NCBI RefSeq assembly: GCF_024868665.1
Contig: NC_079890.1
Span: 35,696,296 to 35,760,295, forward strand
Direction of reading: 5' to 3'
Length of the DNA: 64,000 nucleotides
DNA from: Triplophysa rosa
Taxonomy: Eukaryota; Chordata; Actinopteri; Cypriniformes; Nemacheilidae
Position numbers and translations under genes: made by a program. Below are positions 9,931 through 22,970 of this stretch, piece after piece. The notes below the pieces were generated by a model. That model saw only the letters and a program-made list of their open reading frames with translations, had not been told where the DNA came from and did not search any database. Each line of letters opens with the position of its first letter. Within the stretch, counting starts at the first letter, position 1.

Positions 9931-12267
9931 AGAGAAGCACCAGTATTGTCTTGATTAAACTTTCTCAGGATTTCAGCACCTGCTATCCAGTCAGCAGACT
10001 ATAAGATTCTCTTCTGGTAATGTAATTGCACATTTCCCAATAATTTTACAACTGAGATGAACTGATACTGCCAGCAGCCCCAACACGACCACAGAACCTG
10101 ATGGTACTTATTATGCAAAATGGTCAGGAAGGCACGGCTCAATCTGCGTTTAAAATCAGACACACACATTATTCATCCGAGACTACAAAGCCTCGGGTCC
10201 CCAAAGCGCTTAGGCTAATTGTCCTTCCTTTCCCCGTCTCTCAACCCAATCAATTCCCGTATTGTTACGAACACCAGCACACCGTTTTAATACTCAACGT
10301 GAATGTTATTTACAGCATTACTTTGCCTTCTCAAGCAGAGGTGCGAATCAGATTTCAATATTATCTTTTCGCGCCAATATATTAGCAAATTGATATCTTG
10401 TCACATTTAACAATGGTTCCACGACACCGCGATGTGAAGCATGTCTAAAGCTACGTCCTGTCTTTGCAGAAGATTGATTTTAAAGACATATCAGCGCCCT
10501 CAGGACCGAGATTATGTTTCCTTACATCTCATGATACGGCACCCCCATCTCATAATCTCCATCTCGCTGTTTTCTGTCACGGCTATCTCGGTTCTTCCTC
10601 CCTTTCTGTGTCATAATGTTAATGATTAAAGCAAACTCAAATCTCTTGATTTTGGAAGTTGGAGGGCCTAAAAATACACCATCCCACGTGTGCAATTACA
10701 ACCAAGCGTGATATCCTTCCTGAGCTCGGTGTTCTTATCAAAACCTCAGCAGAAACGCTGCTAATTGCAGAACAATTACCAATGTCACCTTTAATCTGAC
10801 AGCGATGAACGCATCTAAAATTGCACATCGTGTCGAGAATGCTTTTTTCCTGACAGGGACAATTTGTTAACCTTCTCTACAGATGACTTGCGGTTTATTC
10901 CCATCAAGCATATGTTAAGCTCCGGTAGGCTCAATATGGCTCCGTCTTCTTATAGATGATGTTCAATATGTCAGTAAGTATATGACATTTCAAGTATTTT
11001 CATAATTCAACAGTGAAATGAATTGCGATGAACCGTAAGCTTGAGAAACAGAGACAGCGTTTTCTCAAATCTCATTCATGGATACTGTTACTCTTAAACA
11101 AAGATAACGTGTATTTCCCGGGAAAGGTTTAGAGATGTCTGCACTACCGCTTCACTAACAAGACCCCATTCAACACCATTTCCGTATTCATCTCCCAGCA
11201 AGACAGACAATAGCGCACATTGGACTATTTACGAAAAAAAACGAAACCCAGGGTGTTCTCCCGCTGTGAAGCAGGTCTTGAGAGAAATCGAGAAGGAGAA
11301 AACCAAAGGGTCGTAGTTTCATACAGTATATTATTCAGCGACCCACATTTGAATATGTATGCACCGGGTTGATTGATAATGCAAGACCACAAATGTGTGT
11401 TTATAGGAGTATTTTCGGGAGAGTATCTGGCAACCTCCCTGCCAGCGCTGCCCCGTAAGGATCTCATTTCCGTCGACCATAAAACATTAAGTTGTTAAAT
11501 TTCTTTATGCGCCCTGCTCCCCTCGCACCGAAGGGTTCTGAGCGTGTCTGAAATTGAGTGATTGCCTGCAGTCCTCGGATTGCTTAACCCCTACTGTCAC
11601 ACAGACCTCGGCGGACTTATATTTTTAGGATTTTTTTCTCCTTCCAGCCCAACACAACCCCCTCTCAGACGCTCACCTTTTTCCTCTTTAAACTCTCCAT
11701 TTGTCTAATTCTCAAGCCTCGAGTCTATCCCTGTCTTTCGTTCTCCCTTTGCTAACCTTATATAAAGCAAATGGCCAGATCTGTGTTCCTGGATTCTCCC
11801 TTCTCTGAGATCACACGGCACCATTCTCACCTGCTCACAAACAAGTCCTTTACGAGTGTGTGGGTGAGATTGGTGGATGACAGTGATGTGCGACCTGCAG
11901 CTGCAGGGCAGCCTCTTTCTCTTTACAGGATCTCATTTCCCCGTTTATGATCATTATGAGAAAAGACCAAGTGAAGGAATCACCTCTCTCCTTTTTCATC
12001 CTGTCTGCTGTGACTATAACAATACTGATGGCTTTGGCGTTAGTTTACTAGACGAAAAGCTTAAATGCTTTCTTATACTGTAGTGATCCAGAAACATCAC
12101 ATTAGACTAAAGGTGCATCATACTAAGCATGAAAACTATAAAGATGACTATATTCGTGTTCACAATAAACTGACAACAGTGTTATGTTTATTTCAAGCTC
12201 ATGCGGTGGTGGATTTTGATTGGCTGTCAATGTTAAGTGTTAAACAACAGAAAAATATCTCTGGAAG
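9931..12267. other. No gene recognised; unique-looking sequence
   Basis: Short open frames only. No splice-bounded exon, transposon terminus or RNA gene could be supported. Confidence 0.5.
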
Positions 12268-12661
12268 TAGGGCTGTTTAGCGATTAATTGCGATTAATCG
12301 CATCCAGAATTCAATTCAATTTTATTTATATAGCGCTTTTCACAATGTGCATTGTTCCAAATAGCCGCTTTACAGGAGAAAATAAGAATAAAAGTTTGTG
12401 TTTACATAATATATGTCTGTGTACTGTTCATATTAATTGAAGCGCCTATATATTTAAGAAAAATATAAAATAAATAAATGTTAATATAAAATTAAAATAT
12501 ATATAAATATATTGATGCAAATAATTCCTAAATATATACTTGTACGTGTGTGTGTGTGTTAATAAATACAAAATGAATATAAACAGTACACAGACATATT
12601 TTATGTAAACGCAAACTTTTATTCTGAATGCGATTAATCACGATGAATCGTTTAACAGTCC
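12268..12661. mobile_element. hAT-like MITE with a nested insertion
   Basis: The ends 'gattaattgcgattaatcg' and 'cgattaatcacgatgaatcg' are imperfect inverted repeats, near 'agggctgttta' at the left and 'taacagtcc' at the right. Inner sequences 'aaaagtttgtgtttacataa' and 'atgtaaacgcaaacttttat' also pair. The centre is AT-rich. I recognise this as a very common cyprinid MITE. The target duplication is not clear. Confidence 0.75.
12308..12386 (+). repeat. Short repeat nested in the 12.3-kb MITE
   Basis: The 'caattttatttatatagcgc' core of a widespread fish repeat interrupts the MITE between 'cgcatccaga' and 'gaataaaagtttg'. The boundaries are approximate; 'agaat'-like bases on both sides may be the duplication. 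Confidence 0.6.
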
Positions 12662-12714
12662 AGTCTGAAATTGATCTAAACTATATTGTTCTGTACCGTT
12701 ATTGCTACAGTAGT

Positions 12715-12856
12715 GATGAAAATATATTTTGAGAAATGTCTCTGTGTTTTAATTCCATAGTCAATGGAGTCTAATGTTGTCTGGTTACCAACATTCTTCA
12801 AAATATCTTCTTTTGCTTTCTGCAGAAGAAAGAACGTCACACAGGTTTAAAATGAC
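12715..12856 (-). repeat. Partial palindromic inverted-repeat element
   Basis: It contains 'acattcttcaaaatatcttc' and 'tctgcagaagaaagaacg', matching the internal part of the family seen complete at 27032 and 45558. Terminal 'ttcaccc' ends are missing. Confidence 0.65.
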
Positions 12857-14109
12857 GAAAGAATGCAGATCTGCACTGCAGATGCATCTTTTTCGGAAGT
12901 GTGCCATCAATAAAAAAAATAACAAAACGTTCTCTTCTCTTTCCTACCATATATTATCGCAATGAATTTGCCCCAATGCATTCTGGGATGCCACACTAAG
13001 AAGCTTATGATACTTTAAAACGAGTTCATTCAATGTATCTTATAACAACTATACTTTTTGTATCTAGACTTGATTTATTTAACACTGAAACACAAATGAT
13101 CCCTTTCAAACGCTTGCCTGTAGAATAAAAGCACACTTTTGTGTTACAGTCGTGTTCCATTGTGTTCTCTGATATCTATTTCAGTGACTACAGGCAAAAG
13201 TCAAGCTGTCATTCCTCCTCTATTCGGCAGAAGACAGCGTGTCAGATGGAAACAACGGCACATCATCTACTTCCTGTCTTCCGTCTTCGAAGCAACTGAG
13301 TGGGAATATTCCCGTTCAAAACCACGAGTGGAAAAACTTCCTTACATTTGTCAAAGTTCTTGCGTGGGCTTCAACCTTGACACAGAAGGGGGCTGGCGCT
13401 GGTGCAGATGGGCCTTTTATTTTGTTGTTGTTGTTGTTATTGCGCCTGTCTCCCTGTCTCAGCTGAGGCCAGTTAAATTAGCAGAAGAATAAATTACATC
13501 AATTGCGAGCGGAGTCGAAACAGCTGGGGCAAGAGAACAATGAAACAGCGACAGACATACAAACAGGGGGTCCATAAAAACAAGCTCCCCGGGCCTTTTT
13601 TTCATTACGCGAGGTGTCCACGTTGAGGATGTGCCTCTGATCAGAAGATTTCCACGAATCTTTCTTTTACTGCCAAGGCCTCACCTGAAAGGAGAATACA
13701 CAGAAGCTCGTCTGTAAGAATATGTTGAATTGGAACGGAACATCCTGACAGACAGTTGCCGTCCACAATCACCACAGCGCAGGTGCGGAGCTAATAACAG
13801 ACTTGTTAAATTACCACCTGTGCTTGTATCAAACGCGCCCAAATCATTCAACCTCTTTTTTGCACTTTTATTCTCTTTTTGTCTGCGCTTTTGCCAGCTC
13901 GTCCATGTTTTTGATGTTGGATATTCCTTCCTCTTTTAATCTCACTTTTCTGTATCTGTTCATCCACTGCTCCACAGCCGACTACCCAAAATCACCAATG
14001 TAAATATATTCTTCTTTTAGGCAAGAATGAGATTACTAAGAGCATATGTAGAGTTTTTTTTCGTGCATGCAAAAATGTCCATGGTTTAACTACAGTAATC
14101 AAACTACTA
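12857..14109. other. No gene recognised
   Basis: A short (TTG)n run lies near 13422-13441. The frame 13139-13492 has no recognisable domain. Nothing else is supported. Confidence 0.45.
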
Positions 14110-14318
14110 AAAAAATGCTGGGTTATTTTCAACCTAGCATTGGGTCAGACATGAGCCAACCCAGACGTTGGGTTAAATTAACCCTGAAAATGTTTATATT
14201 TGACCCAAAAATGGGTTAAAACAACCCAGCATTTGGTGTAGAAACAACCCAGCGGTTGGGTTCATCCCTTTTGACCCAACGTTGAGTTGAAAACAATAAC
14301 CCATGATTTTCCAAAAGG
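14110..14318. repeat. 'tgggtt/aaccca' repeat element
   Basis: Many direct and inverted 'aacccag' and 'tgggtt' motifs (for example 'ttgggttaaattaaccc' near 14169) make a highly foldable element of a type common in fish. Confidence 0.65.
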
Positions 14319-16154
14319 GCTGTTTTTTCTGCAATTAAAACCCTAAATATTTCTCATCACATTCATGCAAGACCAAATGATCCAAAATGTGCTACCCACA
14401 ACTATTTTACACTGTAAGTCCAACACGTCGATGTTCAATAAGCATCCTCATTCAGTTTGTTTCATCTGTTTTCTGCTTAACCACCTGTGCATCCAACCGA
14501 GGAAGAACTTTGCCCAGTCTGTCAAACACACGTATTTGTGTGTGTTCATAACATGGAAATTCTCATTCCCCCTCTGCCAGACTGCACTCAAGGGGACGGC
14601 GGGGAGTCCACTCCCCACCTCCAAACACAAGTAAGCCCGAGACGCTCCAATTGAACGCACACATCAATTATTGATTTTTCAAATCTTGATCCAAAAAAGA
14701 TCCATTAGTCTTCAATTATGTATTCATTGCATGTATCACATCATCATTTGTTCTTCAACGGTGGCCGCTTTGTGGTTTGTAGCATTTTATTAAGCCGGAC
14801 ACTAACAGCATCTCATCTACTGTAACACATCCAATTTTTGCTACTATGTGTCATTTTCCTGTAATTCGAGTGCATATGATTATTGATTTCATAAGAACAT
14901 CAAGACCGAGTCCATTGAGAATCTACATTTAAATTCATACAGCATTTCTATCAGTGCATGTTCTGTCTCTGAAATAGGGATATTGTGACAATGCACGCGG
15001 TTAGATCTATTCCTCAGTCTCCAAATGACTGCCCTCTATGAAATGGGACTATCAGAGTACCTTAAATTATGTCCATCAGTAGCTCCACTAAATAAGGCAG
15101 AAGGGACATGAGTAGAGAAGGGGGTAGAATCATGACATGTTTGATTCCCGAGTGAGTTGCCCCGTGCATTTTTCTTATCTTTTCATAATGATGATGATTG
15201 CCGCGCACACACACACGCACGTTCTCTCCTGCCTGGCAAAGTAGCCGAAAAACACGAAACAAGAGAATTCAGTGGCTCCGCTGCAAAATACAGTCCTTGA
15301 CAAATTAGAGATATATATATTAGGACATTCAATTGCCCGAGATTATGCCTCGGCTCCTTAATAAGAGTTGTAAAAGGAAAACTCATGCATTTAAATATGC
15401 TTTTTAGCCTTGACTGGCTTTGTTTTTTTATTTGAGGGCCATTGAGGTACCGGCGTGACACACCACAGCGTTTTTCTGTGCAAACTAGTGTTTGTTTGCC
15501 TTTACGTATGAACGCCATCTTCGTTTTTCTTATTTTCCTCAAGTGTACAAGTCACTTTTGGTCCATTAGATTCTAATTAGTTCAAGCCCCACAGGCAGAA
15601 AGAGAGAGAGAGAGAGAGACACTATGAAGAACGAGTCATAAAGACATCTTGTGGATGAGTGTCTCAGGTCCCTCAGTGACCTACTTGTTGGCTGTCTGGG
15701 TCGGCTGCTTCGATCCATCAAAGTCAACACAGAGTTTTATCTTTGGCACCACCGCCTGGAGATCTAATGGCTCAAGGAGTTTGTTAGTGTAAAATCATAT
15801 TTCAATGTTTCTGATTCAGTCAAACAAACAAAACGAGTTCTTCCAATGCAGGTTGTTAGTTTAAAAAACCTGGTGGCTTTGTCCTTTGTCCTGATTCTGT
15901 CTGCATGTTTTGTAGTTGTGTTTGGCGTGTAAATAAACCGGTGCTCAGTAGAATTTAAGGAGGCTTGGCAAACGATTACACACAACACAAGACCCAGAAG
16001 TCAAAAACGAGAGGATCAACAAAATATCAATAGCTGAAAAAATTCTAGTCAACGCATGCTTCATATCATGTAAGCTTTTGTTAATATATTAAACCCCAAA
16101 TCTCTAATATGCGGCAGTTTGCCTTTTACGTACATATAAAGAGCCATATTTTTT
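14319..16154. other. No gene recognised; includes a (GA)n microsatellite
   Basis: The only repeat seen is (GA)n at about 15600-15619. Overlapping minus-strand frames at 15062-15542 lack any recognisable domain. Confidence 0.45.
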
Positions 16155-16162
16155 CTTTCAAA

Positions 16163-16618
16163 TAGACATATGCCCGGTTAACCGAAAATATATATCACGT
16201 GATTTATGCACAACTTGTGAGTGAAGTACGGTAAAATGCTGCTGCATCCGAAAGCCAGAGGGCGCTCTCGTGCAGAAACTCCAAATGCGCACTGCAGAAG
16301 AAGACCATAACACACGTAGTTCTCGGAAATGCCTAAGGACATGTTTTTATCACCGATCCTCAAGCCTCCTCAGGTATTTTTATGATAATAAAGTATATTT
16401 ATAATGAACATATTTGACGGGTGTTGCTTTTTCAAATGCACGTTATAAGCGACTCAAACTCGCACTGCTTTTAGATCGAGCAGCATTTCTACTGATCCCA
16501 GAGACGTGCTTCACGGATAAGCTACGCATCAATAAAAGAAACGATACCTTGCATTATCGCAGCCAGCTCGGTTTCAGCAGGATTTGGTGGTAACCGCGGT
16601 TAACCGGGCACATGTCTA
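16163..16618. mobile_element. hAT-like MITE, 456 bp, perfect 8-bp target duplication
   Basis: The ends 'tagacatatgcccggttaac' and 'gttaaccgggcacatgtcta' are inverted repeats with one mismatch. The element is flanked on both sides by the identical 8-mer 'ctttcaaa' (16155-16162 and 16619-16626), the duplication length used by hAT transposases. No transposase coding sequence is present, so it is non-autonomous. Short frames inside (16178-16363, 16584-16766) are not credible genes. Confidence 0.9.
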
Positions 16619-17771
16619 CTTTCAAATAATTACCGTAACCAAGTTTGGTGTTTACTCTTTTGGGTACCATAGTAATATTTTGATGCATTACTCAAAGCAA
16701 ACCATGCAAATATCCCCTCCTGACATCACTTCTGTTTGCTACTGTATAGTAAAAATGCAACATTAGGAAATTTGGTGACTCAGTTGGGATTGCATGTCAA
16801 GAGGCAACTCTTATTTTTTGATGATTGTGTTTTATCGTGTTCTCTTTCTCTATACTAGAAATCTACAGAAGAAAATGGTGCTACTACATATACAACCAAC
16901 CACTATAAAAACCTCCACTATAAAACACCAACAACTGATGCCAACCCGACAAACCTTCACAATATCACTAGCATTATGTCACAAAATAAGTAATTTCCCA
17001 AGAATCAGCTCGTTTACTTTGAGTATTTAGATAAGCATGCTGTGATGAATGAAGTAGAAAGTATAAGTTGACCCAAGGCCGTAAAAAAACCTCTGGGGAA
17101 GAAATCCTGTCAGGTACACAGGGCTCCCCTAGCTGCCTGCTATTTCGATTAGGGCTCGGGTAATCTCATCTATAAATAGGTATAGCTCTTTCTGTTTTAT
17201 GTATCACTTTTTATCGCTGCAATAACCATCATAGCTGTAGTTTATGACTATTGCAGCCGAATGGCACCCACAAACACAGTAAGCTTTGATGGGACAACTG
17301 TGGCCCTCCAAACTTTTTGCCAACGAGAAAAAGTGAGCCAGATAGAAAGAGCAAGAGTTAGAAAACGTGAAAGATTAGGTATATTTCAAAATCCACCTCT
17401 TAAAATGCTGTGTAGTGAGCCAACATATCGGTTCACCATGTTTGTACGAATACTAACATCGGTACAGAAGAAAATGCAGAATTGGTGGCTGTAACATGCA
17501 CTACGGATGACCCGTCGGATTACACGGGTCAGGAAGCAGAGAGGTGGTCTGCTGACACCAGCCGCAAAAAGACCCTTGAAAGATGGACCCTCAAATGGAG
17601 AAGCACTATAGCACTCAAAGCTACAGATCCCACAGGACTCAAAGCCTCTCAACCTCAATGTTTCAGAAGTCAATGCGTGAATGAAATGTTCATTTATAGA
17701 AAGGACTCGTGCTTCAAAGCTTGAGATGAACTTTTTTAAAATGATGTTTTTGTCAATTAAATATTTGTCAA

Positions 17772-17795
17772 AACATTACATTACATTACATTACA
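17772..17795. repeat. (ATTAC)n microsatellite
   Basis: Four to five copies of 'attac' in tandem. Confidence 0.8.
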
Positions 17796-17884
17796 GACAC
17801 TTGTGACTTTCAATAGTTGGGAAAACAATACAGCGATTCATTATAAGGAGGAAATAATATGAAAAGTGCTTGACATAAGAGGTA

Positions 17885-18058
17885 TTTTTGGTTCCGCAAA
17901 GAACCATCTCTCTTACCGTTTCATAATCTGAAGGACCATTTTTCTCCACAAAGAACCTTTCTTGAAACAGAAAGGTTCTTTGGATGTTAAAGGTTCTTTA
18001 TGGAACCATTTAGACAAAAATGGTTCTTCTATGGCATTATGAAGCACTTTTAGGGAGT
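17885..18058. mobile_element. 'agaacc' inverted-repeat element
   Basis: Copies of 'aaagaacc' and 'ggttctt' on both strands, with 'ggaaccatttagacaaaaat' near 18002, mark a common fish fold-back element. It ends about 'cacttttagggagtgtc'. Confidence 0.65.
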
Positions 18059-19045
18059 GTCTATTTACACTGAGTAGAAATAGCCCGCTTTTGTCGCTTT
18101 GTTTGCACTAACTCCGGCCACCAATATGTGATTGGAAAAGAGAAATTATAAGAACGACACCATTTCAAACAGTGACTCCAGTGGCGTAAGGTGTAAAGTC
18201 TGTGTTGCTTCGGGAGACTGGGGTTCTAATCCATCTCTTGCTGAAAACGCTCTTTAGCTTTTTCTATTACCTTACAGATCATAAAGGCATTTGTTTTCAA
18301 TAAAATAGATTTAAGACTAAAATTCATTTTTATTCGTAAAGTTTAGGTTTAGGGTAAGGTTAGGGGTAGGTGTACGGCTTTAATATCTCAAGTTGCCATC
18401 ATTTTAATAATTTTTATAAATATAATGATTTACACTCTGTTATTATTGCATCATGTTTAGAGGTCATATGGCGTGAATACGTGTTTTTCTGTGTCTTTGG
18501 TGTGTTATAAGTTGCCCATGCATGTATTAGACACGTAAAATTGCAAATATTAAAGTGTCGGAACAAAAGAAAAAAGCGAATGCTCACCCAGACCTGCCTG
18601 AAATGCCTCGTGTAACCACACCCCCACAAATCTACGTCAGTTCGTGGTATGACTTGACTAAGACCGGCCAAATGCATACGCAAGTAAGGTGGGCGTACCT
18701 GTCAGTACAATTGAAGAGGAACATGATGTTCCAAATATGGTAAGAGGCGTTGCACGGTATGTGGAAAATACAGCGTTTTTGAACCTTAAATCGTGTATAC
18801 ACATTGCATTACATCTAAAACAAACCATAATATTCGTTTTAGCCGTGTCATATGACCCCTTTAATGCACAACAATACTGAGGTGCAAATAGTAACGTTAT
18901 CTGCCACTGTTTATAAGTAAATAGCATCTACTTAATCCAAAGAAAATACAGCTGTTTTTGGTTGGTGTAAATAGCATATCGTTAAGAAATGCTGCTATAC
19001 AGAATGTAGTGCTATTTAAACTTAATGTAAACAGCATCTATTGAT
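18059..19045. repeat. Composite repeat with 'aaatagc' motifs and a tRNA-like segment
   Basis: 'taaatagc' motifs recur at both ends of this stretch (near 18077 and 18920-19035). Between them, 18177-18240 looks tRNA-derived ('agtggcgtaagg' and 'gggttctaatcc' resemble box A and box B), followed by 'ttagggtaaggttaggggta' near 18350. Boundaries and family are uncertain. No coding region was found. Confidence 0.4.
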
Positions 19046-20112
19046 GTCTAGCCTTATTTTTAAGTGTACAGTATATACAGATATATGTCACACATATCGT
19101 TTGAAAGTTTGTAAAAGTGAACGACATATTAGGAAATGGCTGTGTAGCGCCAAAACTGGATTTTTGTCTTTCTGCAATGACAGCTTTGACTCCTGCAGCA
19201 CTGTAAATCATTATCCTGTGTACAGCTCAAAAGAACAACTAAAAGTGGGCCTTCTGAAAATAATAAAGACAGAGTAACAACACAGTACCATCAGGGGACG
19301 GAAGTCTACCATAAGCCAAAAATAATAATAATACAAGAACACAGCTGTAGGTTTGTTGCATTGGGGTGGTTTGTTCGACTCAAATCACGACCCAAATTTG
19401 TTGGCGCTAGTTTGTTTCTCAACGTAAACTCTGGCCTCCCGTAGCATTGCTAAGAAATTTCAATTATGTTCCTGGAGAGGAAGGCGACGGGGCCCTTGGA
19501 GAGCGGCATGCGACTCGGTGACGTGATGAATGGGTAGCCTGTAATGTTATGGGGGATTAAAGATAACTTTTGAACAATCCCTTGCTCAACGTATAGGCAG
19601 CTCCTCTTGCACACCATTTTAATTACTTTCTGTTTAAACTTGAACCAGGTTGGCCTGGGTTAAAAGAAACAGGAGCGGCAGGTTGGTGGTGATATTAGAC
19701 GTTTGTTTAGTTGTGTGTGCGAGCAGGGTGGGGGGGCATGCAGGTACCCCATTGATTACATAGAGGTGCCACTTAAGATCCTGGAGACAGAGAGCACTGA
19801 GAAACATTCATCTTACAGTCAAACTGAAGCTCCTTTAATGATCCACTAGCACGCCATAAATTATGCCGATGGTTTTCAGCCCTTGAACGCAAAACTCTTT
19901 GTTCTATCCAACCGGTGGCGCCCTTGATGTCTTCATGACTATGGGACCATCTGAAGAAGCACCGCAGATGTGTCAGGGAAATAATCAAGTCCTAGATAAA
20001 ACGATTTAGCCTTCACAACACCTACAAGGTGATGTGGGATCACATAAAATTGCTGTGGTCTTCCAAAACAGATGGTAATTCATCATGACTAAACACAGGA
20101 GTAGATGTAGCA
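19046..20112. other. No gene recognised
   Basis: Short open frames only, and no repeat termini that I can place. Confidence 0.4.
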
Positions 20113-20639
20113 CAGTGGTTCTCAATTGGAGGGCCTCAGGAAACCGGTCGAGCAAAAAAATCCCTAAAGCAAAAAATGTAACATGTAACATGCAGGTAAC
20201 ATGTAACTTTTTCCAGAGAAAAAGCAGGAACTCACAACAAGCTCCTGACAATATTTTCTGCAGCCAACAACCTTGGCAAGCAAAACTGCCAGATTTTTAA
20301 TTTATTCCCACACCAATCGCCGGCATATCATGGACATCTGTATTGGCAACCTCTGGGTTTTATTTACCCTTCAGAGATATTTACTCATGTTTACTTTAAA
20401 AAGATATAGGCTAGTTGAGCAGATTCAATAGCTGGTTTAATGGGCCATGTCATGTCGAAACGGTGGAATTTACGAGATGAGCGCACGCAAACAACACCAA
20501 AGTTGTATTGACTAGTTAGTAAAAGGTATAAAATGCATTACTGTGTTGACAAGGTATAACAGTCCTTAAAACATAATACATCATTTTAATGCATTAGCAG
20601 CAACTGTTTCTCGAAAATCGAGAAATAAATCGAGGTCAT

Positions 20640-20930
20640 CGAATTCAAAAAATAAATATTTGTAAACTTTTCCTAAAAACACGTACAAATATTACTGTTG
20701 TATTGCTTAAAAGTGAATATGAACTGGTTTTCTTTGCAGTATTTTAGGTCTAAACAAACACAGAGCATCTTTTCTGTTATTTTCACCTGTTTCTCCAGTT
20801 TTCAGTTTTCTCCAAATAAATAAAATAGAAACAATATTTTTACTTGAAATTTGGGAGAAATATTGTCAGTAGTTCACAGAATGACCGATCATTTTACCTA
20901 AACACATTCCTATAAATAGTCAATTTTAAA
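20640..20930 (+). repeat. Internal direct repeat, copy 1
   Basis: Shares 'cagagcatcttttctgttat' and 'tttcacctgtttctccagtt' with 21010-21300 and, inverted, with 59795-60290. Confidence 0.8.
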
Positions 20931-21009
20931 ATCAGAAAAAAGGTCTCTGAAATGGTCTCATATTTTTTTCTGCAGCTGTATATATTTAAATGTATATAAT
21001 ATGATTATT

Positions 21010-21300
21010 AAAAAAGAGGTTATCACATAAAAAATAATTGTTAAACTTTTCCTAAATACATGTACAAATATTACTGTTGTTTTGCATAACCGTGAAACTG
21101 AACTTGTTTTCTTTGCAGTATTTGAGGTCTGAAAAAATACAGAGCATCTTTTCTGTTATTTTCACCTGTTTCTCCAGTTTTCATTTTCTGCAAATAAATG
21201 CAAATAGAAAAAAAATATTTAAAATATGGGAGAAATATCGTTAGTAGTTCATAGAATTAAACAAAAATGATCATTTTACCTAAACACCTATAAATTTAGA
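21010..21300 (+). repeat. Internal direct repeat, copy 2
   Basis: Second copy of 20640-20930, diverged by scattered substitutions and short gaps. Confidence 0.8.
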
Positions 21301-21651
21301 AAAACCTCAAATAATTTTCACAGCCGCAGAAAAAGTACATATATGCACATGATAATGCTTAAAGTTTGTAAAGTCAATTTAAATGATATGAAAATATAAA
21401 ATGTTATAACTAACATGTTTAAAAAAATGTCTGAGGAAAAAAACATCGCTCTCACTGTCTCGCCAGTCTCTACCATTTGCATCAACCTAAAATGTCGACT
21501 ATGCATAACTTTTTAAAGTGTTAAAATCATTTAGTTATTGCAAACTACTGCTATATTTAAAGAATGACAAATTTCTTGCGACTCCAGTCTGTGTATATGC
21601 AAATTCCTACAATCTGGCACCCTGGCAGGTCACAAAGACTGAGGACCACTG

Positions 21652-22556
21652 ATTTAAGATGTATTGACAGGACATGGTAACAAGATTTGTAATTAGGGCC
21701 GTACATCCAGTGCTTTGCTCACTCGCTTGCCTTCAGGCTAAAAATATATTTCACTATCAGAATTTACGGGCGAGCACGGGAAGTCATGCTGAGCGCTCTT
21801 AAAAACATCTATTAAGCGACGGGTAATCATCTGGATATAAGGACACTGAAAATCATCCCTGAAACACTCTTTCATTACCTTCATATCAAATGCGCAGTGT
21901 AATTCTCCATCTTATTAGCTAAATCAAACCCAAACGAAAACAGATGCTGAAATCTCCGTCATCCCGAGACTAATAGTGCACCCACGCCTGACTGAGCAGG
22001 TAGTATACAGTGGAGCATTAATCCTTGACGGAAAAATATGTTTTTTGTACGTCTGAGTTGGAGCCTCAGCTCGGACCCAAATAACAGATTGAACGGTCAC
22101 GCGGAAGCGACAGCAGCTCATTGGCTGGTGATGACAGATTTCCTCTCAGGGTACGGTCATCCGTCCGCACCTTCCAAGCCGCGGCCGCATCTCCTCGCAC
22201 GAGGCTGTTGGAGCGGCTTCAACCACGCTGAAGATTCCAAGCCCTCGCAGCGGCACAGCATTAATGAAAGGCAGTAAACTTTTGTTTCATGTCATTTACC
22301 GTGTTTTGTATAGTCTCAAAATAAACCAGTGCAGATTCTACAGCGGCGCAAGTATTCCCTGTGTGGCAGCCTGGCAAAGTTCACTCGCTCAACTCCCATG
22401 GTTGTGCATTCTACAAAAGCTGTGCATTGCCCAAGGTGACGGTATTGTTTTGGAACATAAAGACGGGTAAGGAGAACCAAATGAAGGTGAAACGCAGGAC
22501 AGTGGCTGCTTGTTTAAGAAGATTAATAAAAATATACGAACACACAAGAATCAGTA
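21652..22556. other. No gene recognised
   Basis: A GC-richer patch at about 22060-22250 has frames without recognisable domains. It could be part of a regulatory region, but there is no direct support. Confidence 0.35.
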
Positions 22557-22690
22557 TAGACCATTTCACAAGATGTAAGCACTGGTCCATTCTATTTTTA
22601 TCTTACATACATCATTGCATTTGAAAGATACTCGACTGCAACGGGAAGTTCTTCAGGACCAGCGTTGTTTACATCTCATGCACTTCTCAC
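22557..22690. repeat. Dispersed element related to 49558-49917
   Basis: Shares 'tagacca.ttt.caagatgta' and 'gaagttcttc.ggaccagcg' with the 49.6-kb element, but is much shorter internally. Confidence 0.6.
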
Positions 22691-22924
22691 AACATTTAAA
22701 TAATTCAGAGAACTTTCTGCAAGGCTACTACAGTATGTGACAAACCCAAAGAGTAACAGAGTTGGGTGTCTGTTTTTTAATCATAAGCAAGGACTAGTTT
22801 CACATGAATTCAAGCTAGGTTAGTCAGGAACCCTCAACAGGGTTTTTGACGCATAGGGACGAATTCACAAAACGGTCAAGAAACCGGTGAAAACGCACTT
22901 ACAACAAATGGATATTACACATTC

Positions 22925-22970
22925 GGCATAACTTTGAATAAATCATCTACCAAATAAATAAATGTAAACA
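22925..22970 (+). repeat. SINE tail fragment (degenerate)
   Basis: 'ttgaataaatcatctaccaa' followed by 'ataaataaatgtaaa' resembles the 'ttggataaaagcatctgcta' tail of fish tRNA-SINEs. No head is present. Confidence 0.45.

Larger units (their letters stand above)
20113..21651. mobile_element. hAT-like element remnant filled with duplicated repeat
   Basis: The ends 'cagtggttctcaattggag' and 'gactgaggaccactg' match the 'cagtggttctcaa' termini typical of Charlie/Tip-like hAT elements. The flanking 8-mers 'atgtagca' and 'atttaaga' match only in part, so the pairing of the ends is tentative. Inside lie two direct copies (about 20640-20930 and 21010-21300) of a sequence also found inverted at 59795-60290. 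No transposase frame remains. Confidence 0.55.

Noticed and set aside
15183..15542. 119-residue minus-strand frame
   Set aside because: No recognisable domain or splice signals; composition is that of ordinary intergenic sequence.
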